Of a stretch of DNA of 64,000 bases, positions 19,362-33,571 are shown piece after piece. How positions within the stretch are numbered: the first letter of the stretch is position 1; the number at the start of each line of letters is the position of its first letter. Below the pieces are notes generated by a model. It saw only the letters and a list, made by a program, of their open reading frames with translations. It searched no databases and was not told the DNA's origin. The DNA lies in the NCBI GenBank assembly GCA_016704535.1, contig JADIZZ010000008.1, forward strand, positions 1 through 64,000. Direction: 5' to 3'. The translations under genes and the position numbers were made by a program. The DNA is from Betaproteobacteria bacterium. GTDB taxonomy: Bacteria > Pseudomonadota > Gammaproteobacteria > Burkholderiales > Burkholderiaceae_C.

Positions 19362-19874
19362 GTGAAGACGAGACGAGCGAACACGCAACGCGGCCTGGCC
19401 GGCCCCACTTGGCTGCTGGTGCTGCTGGCCGTGGTGGCGGGCATCGCCGCGGGCATCGGCGGCTACACGATGGTCTACGCCGAGGGGCTGTCGTACATGA
19501 GCTCCGACCCCAAGGTCTGCGCCAACTGCCACATCATGAATTCGCAGTACGACTCGTGGCAGAAGTCCAGCCACCACGCGGTGGCGGGCTGCGTCGACTG
19601 CCATCTGCCGCACGACTTCGTCGGCAAGTGGACGGCCAAGGCCGTCAACGGCTGGCACCACTCGAAGGCCTTCACCACGCAGGACTTCCACGAACCCATC
19701 GCCATCAAGCCGCCCAACAGCCGCATCCTGCAGGCCAACTGCCTGGCCTGCCACGGCGACCTGGTGCACGAGGCCGCCGGCGAGACGGGCCGCCCCGGTG
19801 AATTCACCTGCGTGCACTGCCACCAGACCGTCGGCCATGGCGTGCGCGCCGGCCTCGGCGGGCCCTCTTCCTGA
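19362..19874 (+). CDS. nrfH: Cytochrome c nitrite reductase small subunit, tetraheme quinol dehydrogenase
   Basis: NapC/NirT-family membrane cytochrome that takes electrons from quinol and hands them to NrfA. The 170-residue protein has one N-terminal membrane anchor (about residues 16-38) and four heme motifs: C53ANCH, C77VDCH, C127LACH and C150VHCH. The first is CxxCHxM, as in NrfH where Met rather than His ligates heme 1. GTG 19362 is the start, with GGAG upstream. nrfA follows 14 bases later. Four hemes and direct linkage to nrfA separate it from NapC. Confidence 0.93.
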   Translation: MKTRRANTQRGLAGPTWLLVLLAVVAGIAAGIGGYTMVYAEGLSYMSSDPKVCANCHIMNSQYDSWQKSSHHAVAGCVDCHLPHDFVGKWTAKAVNGWHHSKAFTTQDFHEPIAIKPPNSRILQANCLACHGDLVHEAAGETGRPGEFTCVHCHQTVGHGVRAGLGGPSS

Positions 19875-19888
19875 ATCCGGAGCTTGTC

Positions 19889-21409
<1,521 letters not shown>

Positions 21410-21427
21410 GTTCGCGTCGGCGCGACG

Positions 21428-24400
21428 CTAGGGCGCGACCTCGGCCTCGACCGCGTCCACGCCCTGCGGCGCAAAGCTGTGCTGCGGGCAGTCGTGCCAG
21501 GTGCCGCTGCGCTGAACGCGCAGCCGCGTCTCAGGGCCGCGCCGGTAGGCGAAGGGCACGCCCGCCCAGGTGAAACGCAGCGCGCCGTCGGGCGGGATCT
21601 CGGCCAGGTCCAGCAGCACCGGCTGGAAGTGCACCAGGCCGTCGCGCACGCGCAGGCCCAGTTCGCCCCAGCGCGTGAGGATCTCTTCCTTCACCTGCCC
21701 CGTCATGCCCGGCTGCTGCGCGCCGCCCTCGCCCGGGGTGTGGCTGTAGGGGTCGGCGGGGAAGGCGCCGTAGTCGGCCACGCTCTTGCGGTAACCCAGG
21801 CCGTCGCGCACGCGGCGATACAACTGCTGCAGCGCTGGGCCTTCGGGTGCGCCCAGGTCGGCAGCCTCGAACACGCGTTCCTGCACCGCCAGCAACAGCT
21901 TGGCCACCATGTGCCAGTAGATGCAGCCCAGGCCCTCGTAGCCGAACATCGTGCCCGAGCGGCCGGTGAATTCGTGGTGCTTCAGCAGCCGCTCGTAGGC
22001 CTCGGCCAGCGGCAGCACATCAGGCCCCAGGTCGGCCGCGGCCGCTTCCAGGTCGCCGCGGTTGGCCAGTGCGGGGGCGAAGCGCACGGTGCCGTCGCTC
22101 TGCTGCTGCAGCAGGTCGCTGCGGCCGGCGGCCAGCAGGCGCTGCACCATGGGCAAGGCCAGCGCCTCGGCGTCGAGCCGGTTTCGCTCCAGGAAGCCAG
22201 GCAGCGCGCGGTCAGGGTAGAGCAGGAAGGAACGGCGCCCGGGCGTGTACAGCGCACTGGCGAAGAGCGTCTCCAGCAGCGCCACCGCATCGGCCAGGGA
22301 GAGCAGTCCGCAGGACAGCAGCGCCACCTGCCCTTCCAGCATCGGATAGAGCCGGCCGACTTCGGCACCGCCGGGCGTGAACTGCACCAGCTTGTAGCTG
22401 TCGAAGAGCCCGTCGTCGCGGCGCGCGGCGTGCAGCGTAGCGTCGACCAGCGGCAGCAGGTCGCGCGCCAATTCGGTCAGCAGACCGGCAGGCGCGCGCG
22501 CCGGCGTGCGGCCGGCGGCACCGGTGTAGGCGGCTGCGCGCCAGGGGTCGAGGATGGCGCCGGCACCGTCGAGAAAGGTGCGGCGCGCGGTGGCGTCGTG
22601 CACCGCCGAAAGCGGCGTCGCACGCACCAGCGCGTCGAACTGCTGCAGGGCCTGCAGCGTGGGCGCTGTCAGCGTGAAGCTGCGCTCGGCCCCGGGCAGT
22701 GCGAGCAGGAAACAGAGGAAGCGCCGCAGATGCGCCAGCGTGACGACCGACAGCCCGTTGCCCACCAGCGCGTTGTTGGCGTCGTTCCACTCCGGACGCT
22801 GCGTGTGCAGCCACAGCCCGCCGCCGGGCAACAGCGAGCCGGCCTTGGCCAGCAGGATGATCGCCAGCTTCTCGCCCAGCGTGGCCAGCACCGGCAGGCC
22901 GTCGTCGGCGCAGACGCGCAGCCCGTCGCTGCCCAGGCGTTGCGCGCGCCGTGGCGCGCTGGTGCGCCGGCTCGTCGAAGTGAATCGTGTGCTTGGGCGC
23001 CACCACCTGCGCGGCATGCGGCTTCAGGCGGTAGGGGATGTCGGCGAAGCTGAACAGCGCTCGGTCCCACAACGAAGGCAGCAGCGCCGGGTCGTGCGCC
23101 TGCGCGGCCTCCATCAACTTCAACAGGTAGATCACCTGGTGGTCACCCCAGTAGCCGATGTGACTCCAGGGGTTGCCGTGCTCGATGACCTCCCAATCGA
23201 TGCCATTGCGGCCGATGCGGTAGGGGTTGTAGCCGTCGGGTGACATCGCACCCAGGAAGGTGGCGATCATCGAGCCGGCGTAGGCCGGCACGCTGGCCAG
23301 CAGCGCTTCCCAGTTCTGGAAGATGTCGCGCCAATTGCCCTGGTGGTCGAGCACGCGCCGGCCCTGCGCATCGCGCACGCGGATGGCGAAACGGTTCCAC
23401 GGCCGACTCGGGTCACCGTGGCGGCGGCTGAAGGTAAGCGGCAGGTATTCCAGCACCAGGCGCTCGGCCTGCGCGCCGCCGCCGTCGCGGGCCGCCTGCA
23501 GCGCGAAGCTGCGCTCGACCTGCGCCGGCCAGCCCGCAGCCGTGTCAGCCAGCGCCGCGCCCAGCGCGTGGTGGCGCTGGCGCACGAAGGCCAGCAGGTC
23601 GTCGCGGTCGAAGCGTGTGCCGTCGACGAACACACCGCCGCGCATGATGTTGAACAGCACGTTGGCGCGGTGGTGCGCCGCGGCCATGAGGTCGGCCGAC
23701 TGCTGGAAGCCGTCGGCACGCGAGAGCAGTTCGTCCAGCCCGGCATCGTTGCGCTGGCGCGCGGCGACGATCTCCGGCACCGTGCCACCGCCGGCGGCGA
23801 GCCGCTGCGCCAATTCGAAGGCCTGCACCTGCGAGCGCGGGCCATCGATCACGATGTGCCATTCGCAAGCCTCGGGCCCGAGCGTGGTGTCGAAGTTGAC
23901 GAGGAAGGCGCCACGCCGGCCACGGGTCAGCGTCTCGGCCTCGACGGCGTCGCCGCGGCAGAAGGCCGCCACCTGTTGCGCCGACAGCAGCGTGCGCGCG
24001 CCCGGCGGCACGCCGGCATGCCAGGCCGTCAGCGCCTCGAAACACTCCTTGGGCTCGGCGCGGTCCCAGATCTGCGCGTACAGCGTGAACAACCCCAGGC
24101 GGCCGCCCGCGGCAGCCTCGTTCCATTTGTAGGCGTCGGTCAGGCTGCTCATCGTCTGCGAGACCTTCACGCCGATGCCGGGTGGCAGCAGGTTCAGCAC
24201 GCCGTCCAGCACGCGCACCGGGCGGGGCCTCGCGGACGGGTCGACCTGCTCCAGCCGCGCGCTGCGCACCAGGCCCAGCGCGGCGGCGGTGAACCACTCG
24301 TACTGGAAGGCCAGCCGGCCCGACGGGTGCACCTCGCGGAAGCGGATGCGCGTGCCCGACAGGTTCTTCCACACCGAGCGCTGCGGCGCCACCACGCCCG

Positions 24401-24713
24401 GGCGCGGCGCAAAGGGCTCCCAGAGCTCGCGGCCGACCGGCCCGTCGATCAGGATCCAGGTGCGCGGCCCCGTGTGTTCCCAGCGCGCGTGGATCTTGTC
24501 CACCGTCTCGTAGGGCAGGAAGGCGCCATCCTCGTCGTGCCGGCCCGCGGCCAGCGAGCCGGCGCTGGAGACGAAGGCCCAAAGGTCGCTGTCGCCGGCC
24601 AGCACCATGAAGAACGGCGGCAACTGGTCGACGCCGTCGATGCGGTACCAGGTCTCGCCGGCGTCGACGACGAACACACCGACTGGCGGGGGTTCCGTTG
24701 AAAGCGCTTTCAT
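21428..24713 (-). CDS. Large uncharacterised protein, glycoside-hydrolase-like, one frame break
   Basis: About 1095 residues, no signal peptide or membrane segment; I do not recognise a named family. The first half is rich in beta strands (VFVVDAGETWYRIDGVDQLPPFFMVLAGDSDLW). The second half is helical with regions that recall (alpha/alpha)6 glycosidases or phosphorylases: GNWRDIFQNWEALL, GYNPYRIGRNGIDWEV, HGNPWSHIGYWGDHQ, GYEGLGCIYWHMV, SHTPGEGGAQQPGM. A carbohydrate role is inference only. The frame breaks at 22941-22960, in an alternating GCGCGC stretch; both sides read as one conserved protein. ATG 24713 is the start used; an in-frame ATG at 24725 is the alternative. Divergent from glnS and convergent with nrfA, so it is a single-gene unit. 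Confidence 0.75.
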
Positions 24714-24777
24714 ATCGGCGCGCATCATAGCGGGGACCGCCGATAGAATCAAAGGCATCCGTCGACCCGCCGAGCGC

Positions 24778-26592
24778 ATGGCCACAGACCCGAAAGATCC
24801 GAAAGCCGGCCCCGCGGTGCCCGCCAAGCCGAGCAACTTCCTGCGCGGCATCGTCGAACGCGACCTCGAGACCGGCACCTACGCCGGCCGCCACTTCGGC
24901 GGCAGCCCTGGCGACGCCGCGCACCACGCCGCCGGCCCGCTGGACGCGGCGAAGATCCGCACCCGTTTCCCACCCGAGCCCAATGGCTACCTGCACGTGG
25001 GCCACGCCAAGAGCATCTGCCTGAACTTCGGCCTGGCGCGCGACTACGGCGGCATCTGCCACCTGCGCTTCGACGACACCAACCCCGAGAAGGAAGAGCA
25101 GGAGTACGTCGACGCCATCATCGAGGCCGTGCACTGGCTGGGTTTCGACTGGAACGTGGACGGCCCCAGCGGCACGGTCAGCCACCTCTTCTACGCCAGC
25201 GACTACTTCGGCTTCATGTACCGCGCCGCCGAGGCGCTGGTGCAGGCCGGGCTGGCCTACGTCGACGAGCAGACGGCGGAGGAGATGCGCGCCAAGCGCG
25301 GCGACTTCAACACCCCCGGCACCGCCAGCCCCTACCGCTGCCGCACGCCGCAAGAGAACCTGGCGCGCCTGCGCGAGATGCGCGACGGCAAGCTGGCCGA
25401 CGGCGCCGCCGTGCTGCGCGCGAAGATCGACCTCGCGTCGCCCAACATCAACCTGCGCGACCCCACGCTCTACCGCATCAAGCGCGCCACGCACCAAAAC
25501 ACCGGCGACCTGTGGTGCATCTACCCGATGTACACCTACGCCCACCCCATCGAGGACGCGCTGGAGTGCATCACGCACAGCATCTGCACGCTGGAGTTCG
25601 AAGACCAGCGCCCCTTCTACGACTGGCTGCTGGAACACCTGGCCGACCTGGGCCTGCTGGCGCGCCCGCTGCCGCGGCAGCACGAGTTCGGGCGCCTGAA
25701 CCTGAGCTACATCGTCACCAGCAAGCGCAAGCTGCGGCAGCTGGTGGAAGAAGGCCACGTCACCGGCTGGGACGACCCGCGCATGCCCACGCTCTTCGGC
25801 ATGCGCCGGCGCGGCTACACGCCCGAAAGCATCCGCGCGATGGCCGACGGCAGCGGCGCCAGCAAGACCAACATCTGGCTCGACTACAGTGTGCTCGACG
25901 GCTGCCTGCGCGCCGACCTCGAAGGCCAGGCGCCGCGCGCGATGGCCGTGCTCGACCCGCTGAAGCTGGTGCTGACCAACTGGGTCGAGGCCTACGGCAC
26001 CGAAGCCCACCTCGAGCCCTGCACCGCCCCCGCCCACCCGCAGCACCCTGAGCTGGGCCAGCGCCAATTCATGCTGGCGCGCGAGGTCTGGATCGAGCGC
26101 GACGACTTCGCCGAGGTGCCGGCCAAGGGCTTCTTCCGGCTTTTCCCCGGCAACAAGGTGCGCCTGAAGTACGGCCTGGTGGTGGAGTGCACCGGCTGCG
26201 AGAAGGACGCCGGCGGACGCGTGACGAAAGTGCTGGCCCGGGTAGTGCCCGACACCCGCAGCGGCACACCCGGGGCTGACGCCGTGAAGGTCAAGGGCAC
26301 CATCACCTGGGTGGGCGTGGCCGATGCGCTGCCGGTCACGCTGAACCTCTACGACCGCCTCTACACCGAAGCCCAGCCCGAGGCGGGCGGGCGTGACCAC
26401 CTCACGGTGCTGAATCCGAAGAGCCTGGTGGTGGCCCAGGGCTGGCTGGAACCTTCGCTGGCCGGCACGCCGGCCGAAGCGCGATTCCAGTTCGAGCGCC
26501 ACGGCTACTTCATCGCCGACCGCGTGGAGCACCGGTCGGACGCACCGGTGTTCAATCGCATCACCACGCTGCGCGACGGCTGGGGCGCCTGA
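24778..26592 (+). CDS. glnS: Glutaminyl-tRNA synthetase
   Basis: Charges tRNA(Gln) in the cytoplasm; class I synthetase of 604 residues. HIGH signature PPEPNGYLHVGHAKSI is at about residues 63-78, RFDDTNPEKE follows, and the second signature is VTSKRKLRQLV. The anticodon-binding beta barrels fill the C-terminal third (REVWIERDDF, FRLFPGNKVRLKYG). The N-terminus is longer than in E. coli by about 45 residues (MATDPKDPKAGPAVP), as in other Burkholderiales. ATG 24778 is used; a -10-like TAGAAT lies at 24744-24749. Confidence 0.96.
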   Translation: MATDPKDPKAGPAVPAKPSNFLRGIVERDLETGTYAGRHFGGSPGDAAHHAAGPLDAAKIRTRFPPEPNGYLHVGHAKSICLNFGLARDYGGICHLRFDDTNPEKEEQEYVDAIIEAVHWLGFDWNVDGPSGTVSHLFYASDYFGFMYRAAEALVQAGLAYVDEQTAEEMRAKRGDFNTPGTASPYRCRTPQENLARLREMRDGKLADGAAVLRAKIDLASPNINLRDPTLYRIKRATHQNTGDLWCIYPMYTYAHPIEDALECITHSICTLEFEDQRPFYDWLLEHLADLGLLARPLPRQHEFGRLNLSYIVTSKRKLRQLVEEGHVTGWDDPRMPTLFGMRRRGYTPESIRAMADGSGASKTNIWLDYSVLDGCLRADLEGQAPRAMAVLDPLKLVLTNWVEAYGTEAHLEPCTAPAHPQHPELGQRQFMLAREVWIERDDFAEVPAKGFFRLFPGNKVRLKYGLVVECTGCEKDAGGRVTKVLARVVPDTRSGTPGADAVKVKGTITWVGVADALPVTLNLYDRLYTEAQPEAGGRDHLTVLNPKSLVVAQGWLEPSLAGTPAEARFQFERHGYFIADRVEHRSDAPVFNRITTLRDGWGA

Positions 26593-26634
26593 CGTCAATT
26601 TCTGATGACCTCGCGTTCACCAGGAGGAGTTGTC

Positions 26635-27123
26635 ATGAACTTGAAGCCGTTCGGGTCGTTGCTGATCGTGACCGCGGCTGCGGTCGCCCCGCCGTCGGTC
26701 CAGGCTGCGGGCGAGGTCAAAGTCAACTTTGCTGCGCCGGAGAAGTTCAGCGACATCGGGATGGGTTCGGTCGACCGCGAGCGTGTGCTGCGCGGTCTGG
26801 GCGACTTCCTGAAGTCGCTGGGCGCCAAGGGCCTGCCCGATGGACAGACGCTGGAACTGGAGATCACCAACATCGACCTGGCCGGCGAGGTCCGCTTCAC
26901 CCCCAAGGGCGACCTGCGCGTGACGCGCGGCCGGGCCGACTGGCCGCAGATCGAGCTTCGCTATACGCTGCGCGCGGGCGAAGCGGTGCTGAAGTCGGGC
27001 GACGCCAAGCTCAGCGACGTCGCCTACACGTCGGGCCGGAGCACACCTGACCTGAAAACCGAGTTCGGCTATGAAAAGCGCATGCTGAGAACCTGGTTCA
27101 CCGAGACCTTCGGCAAGCCCTGA
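26635..27123 (+). CDS. DUF3016 periplasmic protein
   Basis: A 162-residue secreted protein matching the DUF3016 family by its layout: signal peptide (residues 1-24, VQAAG), then VKVNFAAPEKFSDIG, a middle LELEITNIDLAGE, and a C-terminal YEKRMLRTWF. Function unknown in the family. AGGAGG eight bases before ATG 26635 fixes the start. It lies between glnS and a FKBP gene on the same strand; the 42- and 46-base gaps allow cotranscription but no shared role is evident. Confidence 0.8.
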   Translation: MNLKPFGSLLIVTAAAVAPPSVQAAGEVKVNFAAPEKFSDIGMGSVDRERVLRGLGDFLKSLGAKGLPDGQTLELEITNIDLAGEVRFTPKGDLRVTRGRADWPQIELRYTLRAGEAVLKSGDAKLSDVAYTSGRSTPDLKTEFGYEKRMLRTWFTETFGKP

Positions 27124-27169
27124 CTTCTGCCGTCCCCACGACCTACCCCTACCTACCCCTGCGGCCCCC

Positions 27170-27625
27170 ATGACCCTGCCCACTACTGTTCGTCTCGTCC
27201 CCCTGTCCCTGCTGTTGGCCGCCTGCCTGGGCAGCGCGCCAGCCAGCGCCCAGGACGCCCTGACCAAGGCCGCCCAGGAACCCGGCGCTGCCACCACGCC
27301 CAGCGGGCTGGTCTACCGCTCGCTGAAGGACGGCACGGGCCCCAGCCCGCAGGCCACCGACACCGTGCGCGTGCACTACCGGGGCACCTTCCCCGACGGG
27401 CGCGAGTTCGACAGCAGCTACAAGCGCGGCAAGCCGACCAGCTTCCCGCTGAACCGCGTCATCAAGTGCTGGACCGAAGGCGTGCAGCGCATCAAGGTGG
27501 GCGGCAAGGCCAAGCTCACTTGCCCGGCCGCCATCGCCTACGGGGACCGCGGCGCCGGTAGCGACATCCCGCCGGGTGCGACGCTGCAGTTCGAGGTCGA
27601 GCTGCTGGGCATCGAAGGCAAGTGA
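27170..27625 (+). CDS. FKBP-type peptidyl-prolyl isomerase, exported
   Basis: Catalyses cis-trans isomerisation at proline in the periplasm. Signal peptide to about residue 27 (ASAQ, with a possible lipobox LLAAC), then a single FKBP domain: VHYRGTFPDGREFDSSYKRGKPTSF, VIKCWTEGVQRIKVGGKAKLTCP, AYGDRGAGSDIPPGATLQFEVELL. These are the FKBP active-site loops with the conserved Tyr, Asp, Trp and the Ile-Pro-Pro turn. 151 residues, a usual size for the exported single-domain form. Start ATG 27170; convergent with the DUF808 gene. Confidence 0.9.
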   Translation: MTLPTTVRLVPLSLLLAACLGSAPASAQDALTKAAQEPGAATTPSGLVYRSLKDGTGPSPQATDTVRVHYRGTFPDGREFDSSYKRGKPTSFPLNRVIKCWTEGVQRIKVGGKAKLTCPAAIAYGDRGAGSDIPPGATLQFEVELLGIEGK

Positions 27626-27635
27626 CGCTTGCCCT

Positions 27636-28541
27636 TCAGGCGCGCGCGCGCTTGAACAGCATCACCGCACCCAGCACCAGCGCGCCCGCCACCACGCCCA
27701 GCAGGCCGTTCGCCAGCGCGGGCAGCAGCGCCTGGGCCAGGCCCGGCAGAGGCTGCACGGCGGTTTCGATGGCGTGCGCCACCACCGGCACGCCGTGCAC
27801 CAGGATGCCACCGCCGACGAGGAACATCGCCGCCGTGCCGGCCACCGACAGCGCCTTCATCAGCCAGGGCGCCGCCCCCACGATGCCGCGGCCCAGCGCC
27901 CGTGCGGCGGCGTTGCCGCGAAGGCTGAGCCACAGGCCCAGGTCGTCCAGTTTGACGATGCCGGCCACCAGCCCGTAGACGCCCGCCGTCATCGCCACGG
28001 CCACGCCCGACAGCACCAGCGCCTGCGTCGTGAAAGGCTGGCCCGCCACCGTGCCCAGCGTGATGGCGATGATCTCGCCCGAGAGGATGAAGTCGGTGCG
28101 TATCGCGCCCTTGATCTTGTCGCGCTCCAGCGCCACGAGGTCCAGCGCCGGGTCCTTCAGCGCCGCGGCCAGCGCCGCCTTGCGCGCCGCCAGGTCGTCG
28201 GGTTCGTGCAGGAAGCGGTGGGCCAGCTTCTCGAAGCCCTCGAAACACAGGAAGGCGCCGCCCACCATGAGCAGTGGCGTCACCAGCCAGGGCGCGAAAG
28301 CCGCGATGAGCAGCGCCGCGGGCACAAGGATGGCCTTGTTGAGGAAGGATCCCTTGGCCACGGCCCAGACCACGGGCAATTCACGCTCGGCCTTCACGCC
28401 CGCGACCTGCTGCGCGTTCAGCGCCAGGTCGTCGCCCAGCACGCCAGCGGTCTTCTTCGCGGCCAACTTGCTGAGCAGGGCGACGTCGTCCAGCACGCTG
28501 GCGATGTCGTCGAGGAGGGCGAGAAGACTTCCTGTGGCCAT
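27636..28541 (-). CDS. DUF808 inner-membrane protein (YedI-like)
   Basis: A 301-residue integral membrane protein of the DUF808 family, function unknown. The conserved N-terminus MATGSLLALLDDIASVLDDVALL, KKTAGVLGDDLALNA and FLCFEGFEKLAH are diagnostic. About six hydrophobic segments follow, including FILSGEIIAITLGTV and AMFLVGGGILVHGVPV. ATG 28541 gives the family start. No operon partner: FKBP is convergent and the aminotransferase is divergent. Confidence 0.88.
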   Translation of the reverse strand: MATGSLLALLDDIASVLDDVALLSKLAAKKTAGVLGDDLALNAQQVAGVKAERELPVVWAVAKGSFLNKAILVPAALLIAAFAPWLVTPLLMVGGAFLCFEGFEKLAHRFLHEPDDLAARKAALAAALKDPALDLVALERDKIKGAIRTDFILSGEIIAITLGTVAGQPFTTQALVLSGVAVAMTAGVYGLVAGIVKLDDLGLWLSLRGNAAARALGRGIVGAAPWLMKALSVAGTAAMFLVGGGILVHGVPVVAHAIETAVQPLPGLAQALLPALANGLLGVVAGALVLGAVMLFKRARA

Positions 28542-28618
28542 GGCGGCGATTCTGCATGCAAGCCTCAGGGCCGACCGTGCGGTAGGCGGCGTGCCGCGGT
28601 GCGACACTGCCGGCCGCC

Positions 28619-29791
28619 ATGCGTGAACACTTCCTGCTCGACCCCGACATCGTCTTCCTGAACCACGGCTCCTTCGGTGCCTGCCCGAAGCCGGTGTTCG
28701 CCGAGTTCCAGCGCTGGCAGCTCGAGATGGAACGCAACCCGGTGGAATTCCTGGGCCGGCGTTCAGGCTCGCTGCTGGCCGCCGCGCGCGAGCACCTCGC
28801 CGCCTACCTGGGCGCCGACGCAGCCGACCTCGTCTTCGTCGCCAACGCCACCACCGGCGTCAACACCGTGGCGCAATCGCTGGCGCTTCAGCCGGGCGAC
28901 GAGGTGCTGGCCACCGACCACGAATACGGCGCCTGCGACGCCACCTGGCGTGTCGTCTGCGCCAAGGCCGGCGCGCACTACCGGCGCGTCGAGGTCCCCC
29001 TGCCCTTCGACTGCAGCAGTTTCGTCGACCGAATGATGGCGGCGGTGACACCGCGCACGAAGCTGGTCTTTGCCAGCCACATCACGTCGACGACGGCGCT
29101 GATCTTCCCGTCGCCGCACTCTGCGCAGCGGCGCGCGAACGGGGGATCGTCACGCTGATCGACGGCGCGCATGCACCCGGCCAGCTGCCGCTGGACATCG
29201 CCGCGGTCGGCGCCGATTACTACACCGGCAACTGCCACAAGTGGATGTGTGCACCGAAGGGGGCGGCCTTCCTGCACGTGCGGCCCGAACGCCAGGCCGG
29301 CATCGCCGCACCTGTCGTGAGCTGGGGCTACTTGGCCGAGGTCATGGCGGGCGAACACCGCGACACCGGCGCCTTCGACGCCTACACCGGCCGCAACCTG
29401 CTGTCGCGCCGCCTGCAATGGCAGGGCACGCGCGACATCGCCGCCTTTCTGGCCGTGCCGGCGGCCATCGACTTCCAGCAGCAGCACGATTGGCCGGCCT
29501 GGCAGCGCCGCTGCCACGACCTGGCCTGCGCCACACGGGCACGCGTGGCGCAACACAACGGCCTGCCGGCCGCGGCGCCGGACGAGGCGTTCGGGCAGAT
29601 GGTGGTCCTCCCCGTGGCCACCGACGACCCGGCGGCGCTGCAGCGCCGGCTGTTCGAGCAGCACCGCATCGAGGTGCCGGTGACGCAGCACGCCGGGCAG
29701 ACCTTCGTTCGGCGTATCGGTGCAGGCCTACAACACCGAGGCCGATCTCGACGGGCTGGTGCAGGCCTTGTGTCCGGCCCGCCTGCCGTGA
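28619..29791 (+). CDS. Class V aminotransferase (isopenicillin-N epimerase-like), two frame breaks
   Basis: PLP-dependent enzyme of about 390 residues, related to CefD-like cysteine desulfurase/epimerase proteins; the true substrate is unknown. MREHFLLDPDIVFLNHGSFGACPKPV, ATTGVNTVAQSL and DHEYGACDATW lead the fold. The cofactor Asp region IDGAHAPGQLPLDI and the lysine in GNCHKWMCAPKGAAFL lie in the second part. Breaks: near 29108-29114 (TTCCCCGTC seems read as TTCCCGTC), and near 29708-29714 (a G gained in GTTCGCG). The corrected frame ends at TGA 29789-29791 with QAYNTEADLDGLVQALCP. Both breaks are in short G/C runs, so error is likely. Confidence 0.82.
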
Positions 29792-29915
29792 AGAACGGCA
29801 TCGGGCCACGGGCTAACCCGGAGGCGTCAGGTGCGACCGAGCACAGGTCGGGCGCGTATATTGCCCGGCTGAGCTGCGGGCGGGTGCCCGGGGCAAACAA
29901 CGACACGGAGACACC

Positions 29916-30998
29916 ATGAAGCTATTGCGTCTGGGCGCCATTGCATTGGCCACCGCCGGCCTGCTGGCCGGCTGCGGCGGCGGCGACGACCCGCCGGCCG
30001 CCGAGAAGATCACCTACGGCAAGCTGGTGTCCTTCGGCGACAGCCTCAGCGACGTCGGCACCTACGCCACGCCCGGCCTGGTGGGTGCCACCGGCGGCGG
30101 CCGCTTCACCATCAACGGCGCCAGCACGCAACTCTGGGTCGACCGCCTGGCCACGGCCGCCAGGGTGCCCGCGAAGTGCGCGGCGCAGAACGGCCTGAGG
30201 AGCATCGGGCCGCTGGCCGGCTTCGCTTCCCCTGTCGTCAACCGCCCGGGCTGCTACGGCTACGCGCAAGGCGGCTCGCGCGTGACGAACCCGATCGGCC
30301 CGGCCAACCTGGCCACCTTCCCGGCTTCGTCCAGCGGCGCGCTCGGCCAGCTGACGGTGCCGGTGCTGACGCAGATCCAGACCCATCTGGCAGTTTCCGG
30401 CGGAAGCTTCGCAGCCACCGACCTGGTGACGGTGCTGGCCGGTGCGAACGACCTCTTCATGCAAGTGACCACACTGCAGGCCACGGTGGCGGCCGGGGGC
30501 AACGCCACGGCAGCAGGCCAGGCGGCCACGGCGGCCATGGGCCAGGCTGGCGGCGAACTGGCGGCTTACGTCAAGAACCTGATCGTCGCCAAGGGCGCCA
30601 AGCGCGTCGTGGTGGTGGGCGTGCCCGACGTCAGCCTCACGCCGTATGCACTGTCGCAACCGCAGTCGTCGCGTGACCTGGTGCAGTTGATGGCCTTCAC
30701 CTTCAACGCGCAGCTGCAGTCCGGGCTGGAAGGCGTGGCCGAGGTGCTCTACGTCGACGGCTATACGGCTTTCCAGCAATGGGCGGCAAACCCCGGCGCC
30801 CTGGGCCTGACGGACGTGCGCACGCAGGCCTGCAATGCGGCAGTCGTCAGCTCGTCGCTGCTGTGCAGCGCTGCCACGCTCATCAGCGGCGACACCAGCA
30901 AGTACCTCTTCGCCGACAGCGTTCACCCCACGCCTTACGGTCACGAGCTGATCGGCAGGCTCGTCATCGACGCGCTGACAGCCAAGGGCTGGCTGTAA
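29916..30998 (+). CDS. SGNH/GDSL-type lipase or esterase lipoprotein
   Basis: A 360-residue outer-membrane-directed lipoprotein: lipobox LLAGC at about residues 16-20 followed by GGGDD. The GDSL hydrolase blocks are all visible: SFGDSLSDVGTY (nucleophile Ser), the Gly block around YAQGGSRV, AGANDLF (block III Asn) and DSVHPTPYGH (Asp and His of the triad). Phospholipids or esters are probable substrates, as in the SGNH esterases of beta- and gammaproteobacteria. GGAGA is eight bases before ATG 29916. A strong hairpin follows the stop. Confidence 0.9.
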   Translation: MKLLRLGAIALATAGLLAGCGGGDDPPAAEKITYGKLVSFGDSLSDVGTYATPGLVGATGGGRFTINGASTQLWVDRLATAARVPAKCAAQNGLRSIGPLAGFASPVVNRPGCYGYAQGGSRVTNPIGPANLATFPASSSGALGQLTVPVLTQIQTHLAVSGGSFAATDLVTVLAGANDLFMQVTTLQATVAAGGNATAAGQAATAAMGQAGGELAAYVKNLIVAKGAKRVVVVGVPDVSLTPYALSQPQSSRDLVQLMAFTFNAQLQSGLEGVAEVLYVDGYTAFQQWAANPGALGLTDVRTQACNAAVVSSSLLCSAATLISGDTSKYLFADSVHPTPYGHELIGRLVIDALTAKGWL

Positions 30999-31005
30999 GC
31001 CGCCC

Positions 31006-31029
31006 GGCGGCGGGAACCGCCCCGCCGCC
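31006..31029. terminator. Bidirectional hairpin between GDSL lipase and ygiQ
   Basis: GGCGGCGGG (31006-31014) and CCCGCCGCC (31021-31029) form nine perfect pairs around AACCGC, eight bases after the lipase stop and 19 before the ygiQ stop. No T-run, but the position between convergent genes fits a terminator. Confidence 0.65.
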
Positions 31030-31047
31030 ACCCTTGTCGCCTTCGGT

Positions 31048-33423
<2,376 letters not shown>

Positions 33424-33571
33424 GGCAGGCGGGCGCGTAGGATGCAGCGGAGCCGGCAGCGCCGGCGAAGCATGAATTGTCGGGCCGCAGCCCCGACCGT
33501 GGCGTCACGGGGACATGCAAGAGCCCGGCCTGGCGGCTCAAGCCCACCAGACCACCGCCGATAAGGGAAGG

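Noticed and set aside
19313..19365. 17-codon frame overlapping the nrfH start (ATG at the edge of the NsrR site)
   Set aside because: No ribosome site and it starts directly next to the operator, so it is probably untranslated leader.
22941..22960. Two separate genes in place of one 1095-residue protein
   Set aside because: The sequence on both sides of the break is continuous and high quality, with no start signal or ribosome site for a second gene at the junction.
24714..26598. Minus-strand frame running opposite glnS and into the unknown protein
   Set aside because: Antisense to a clear synthetase; the part shared with the unknown gene is in another frame.
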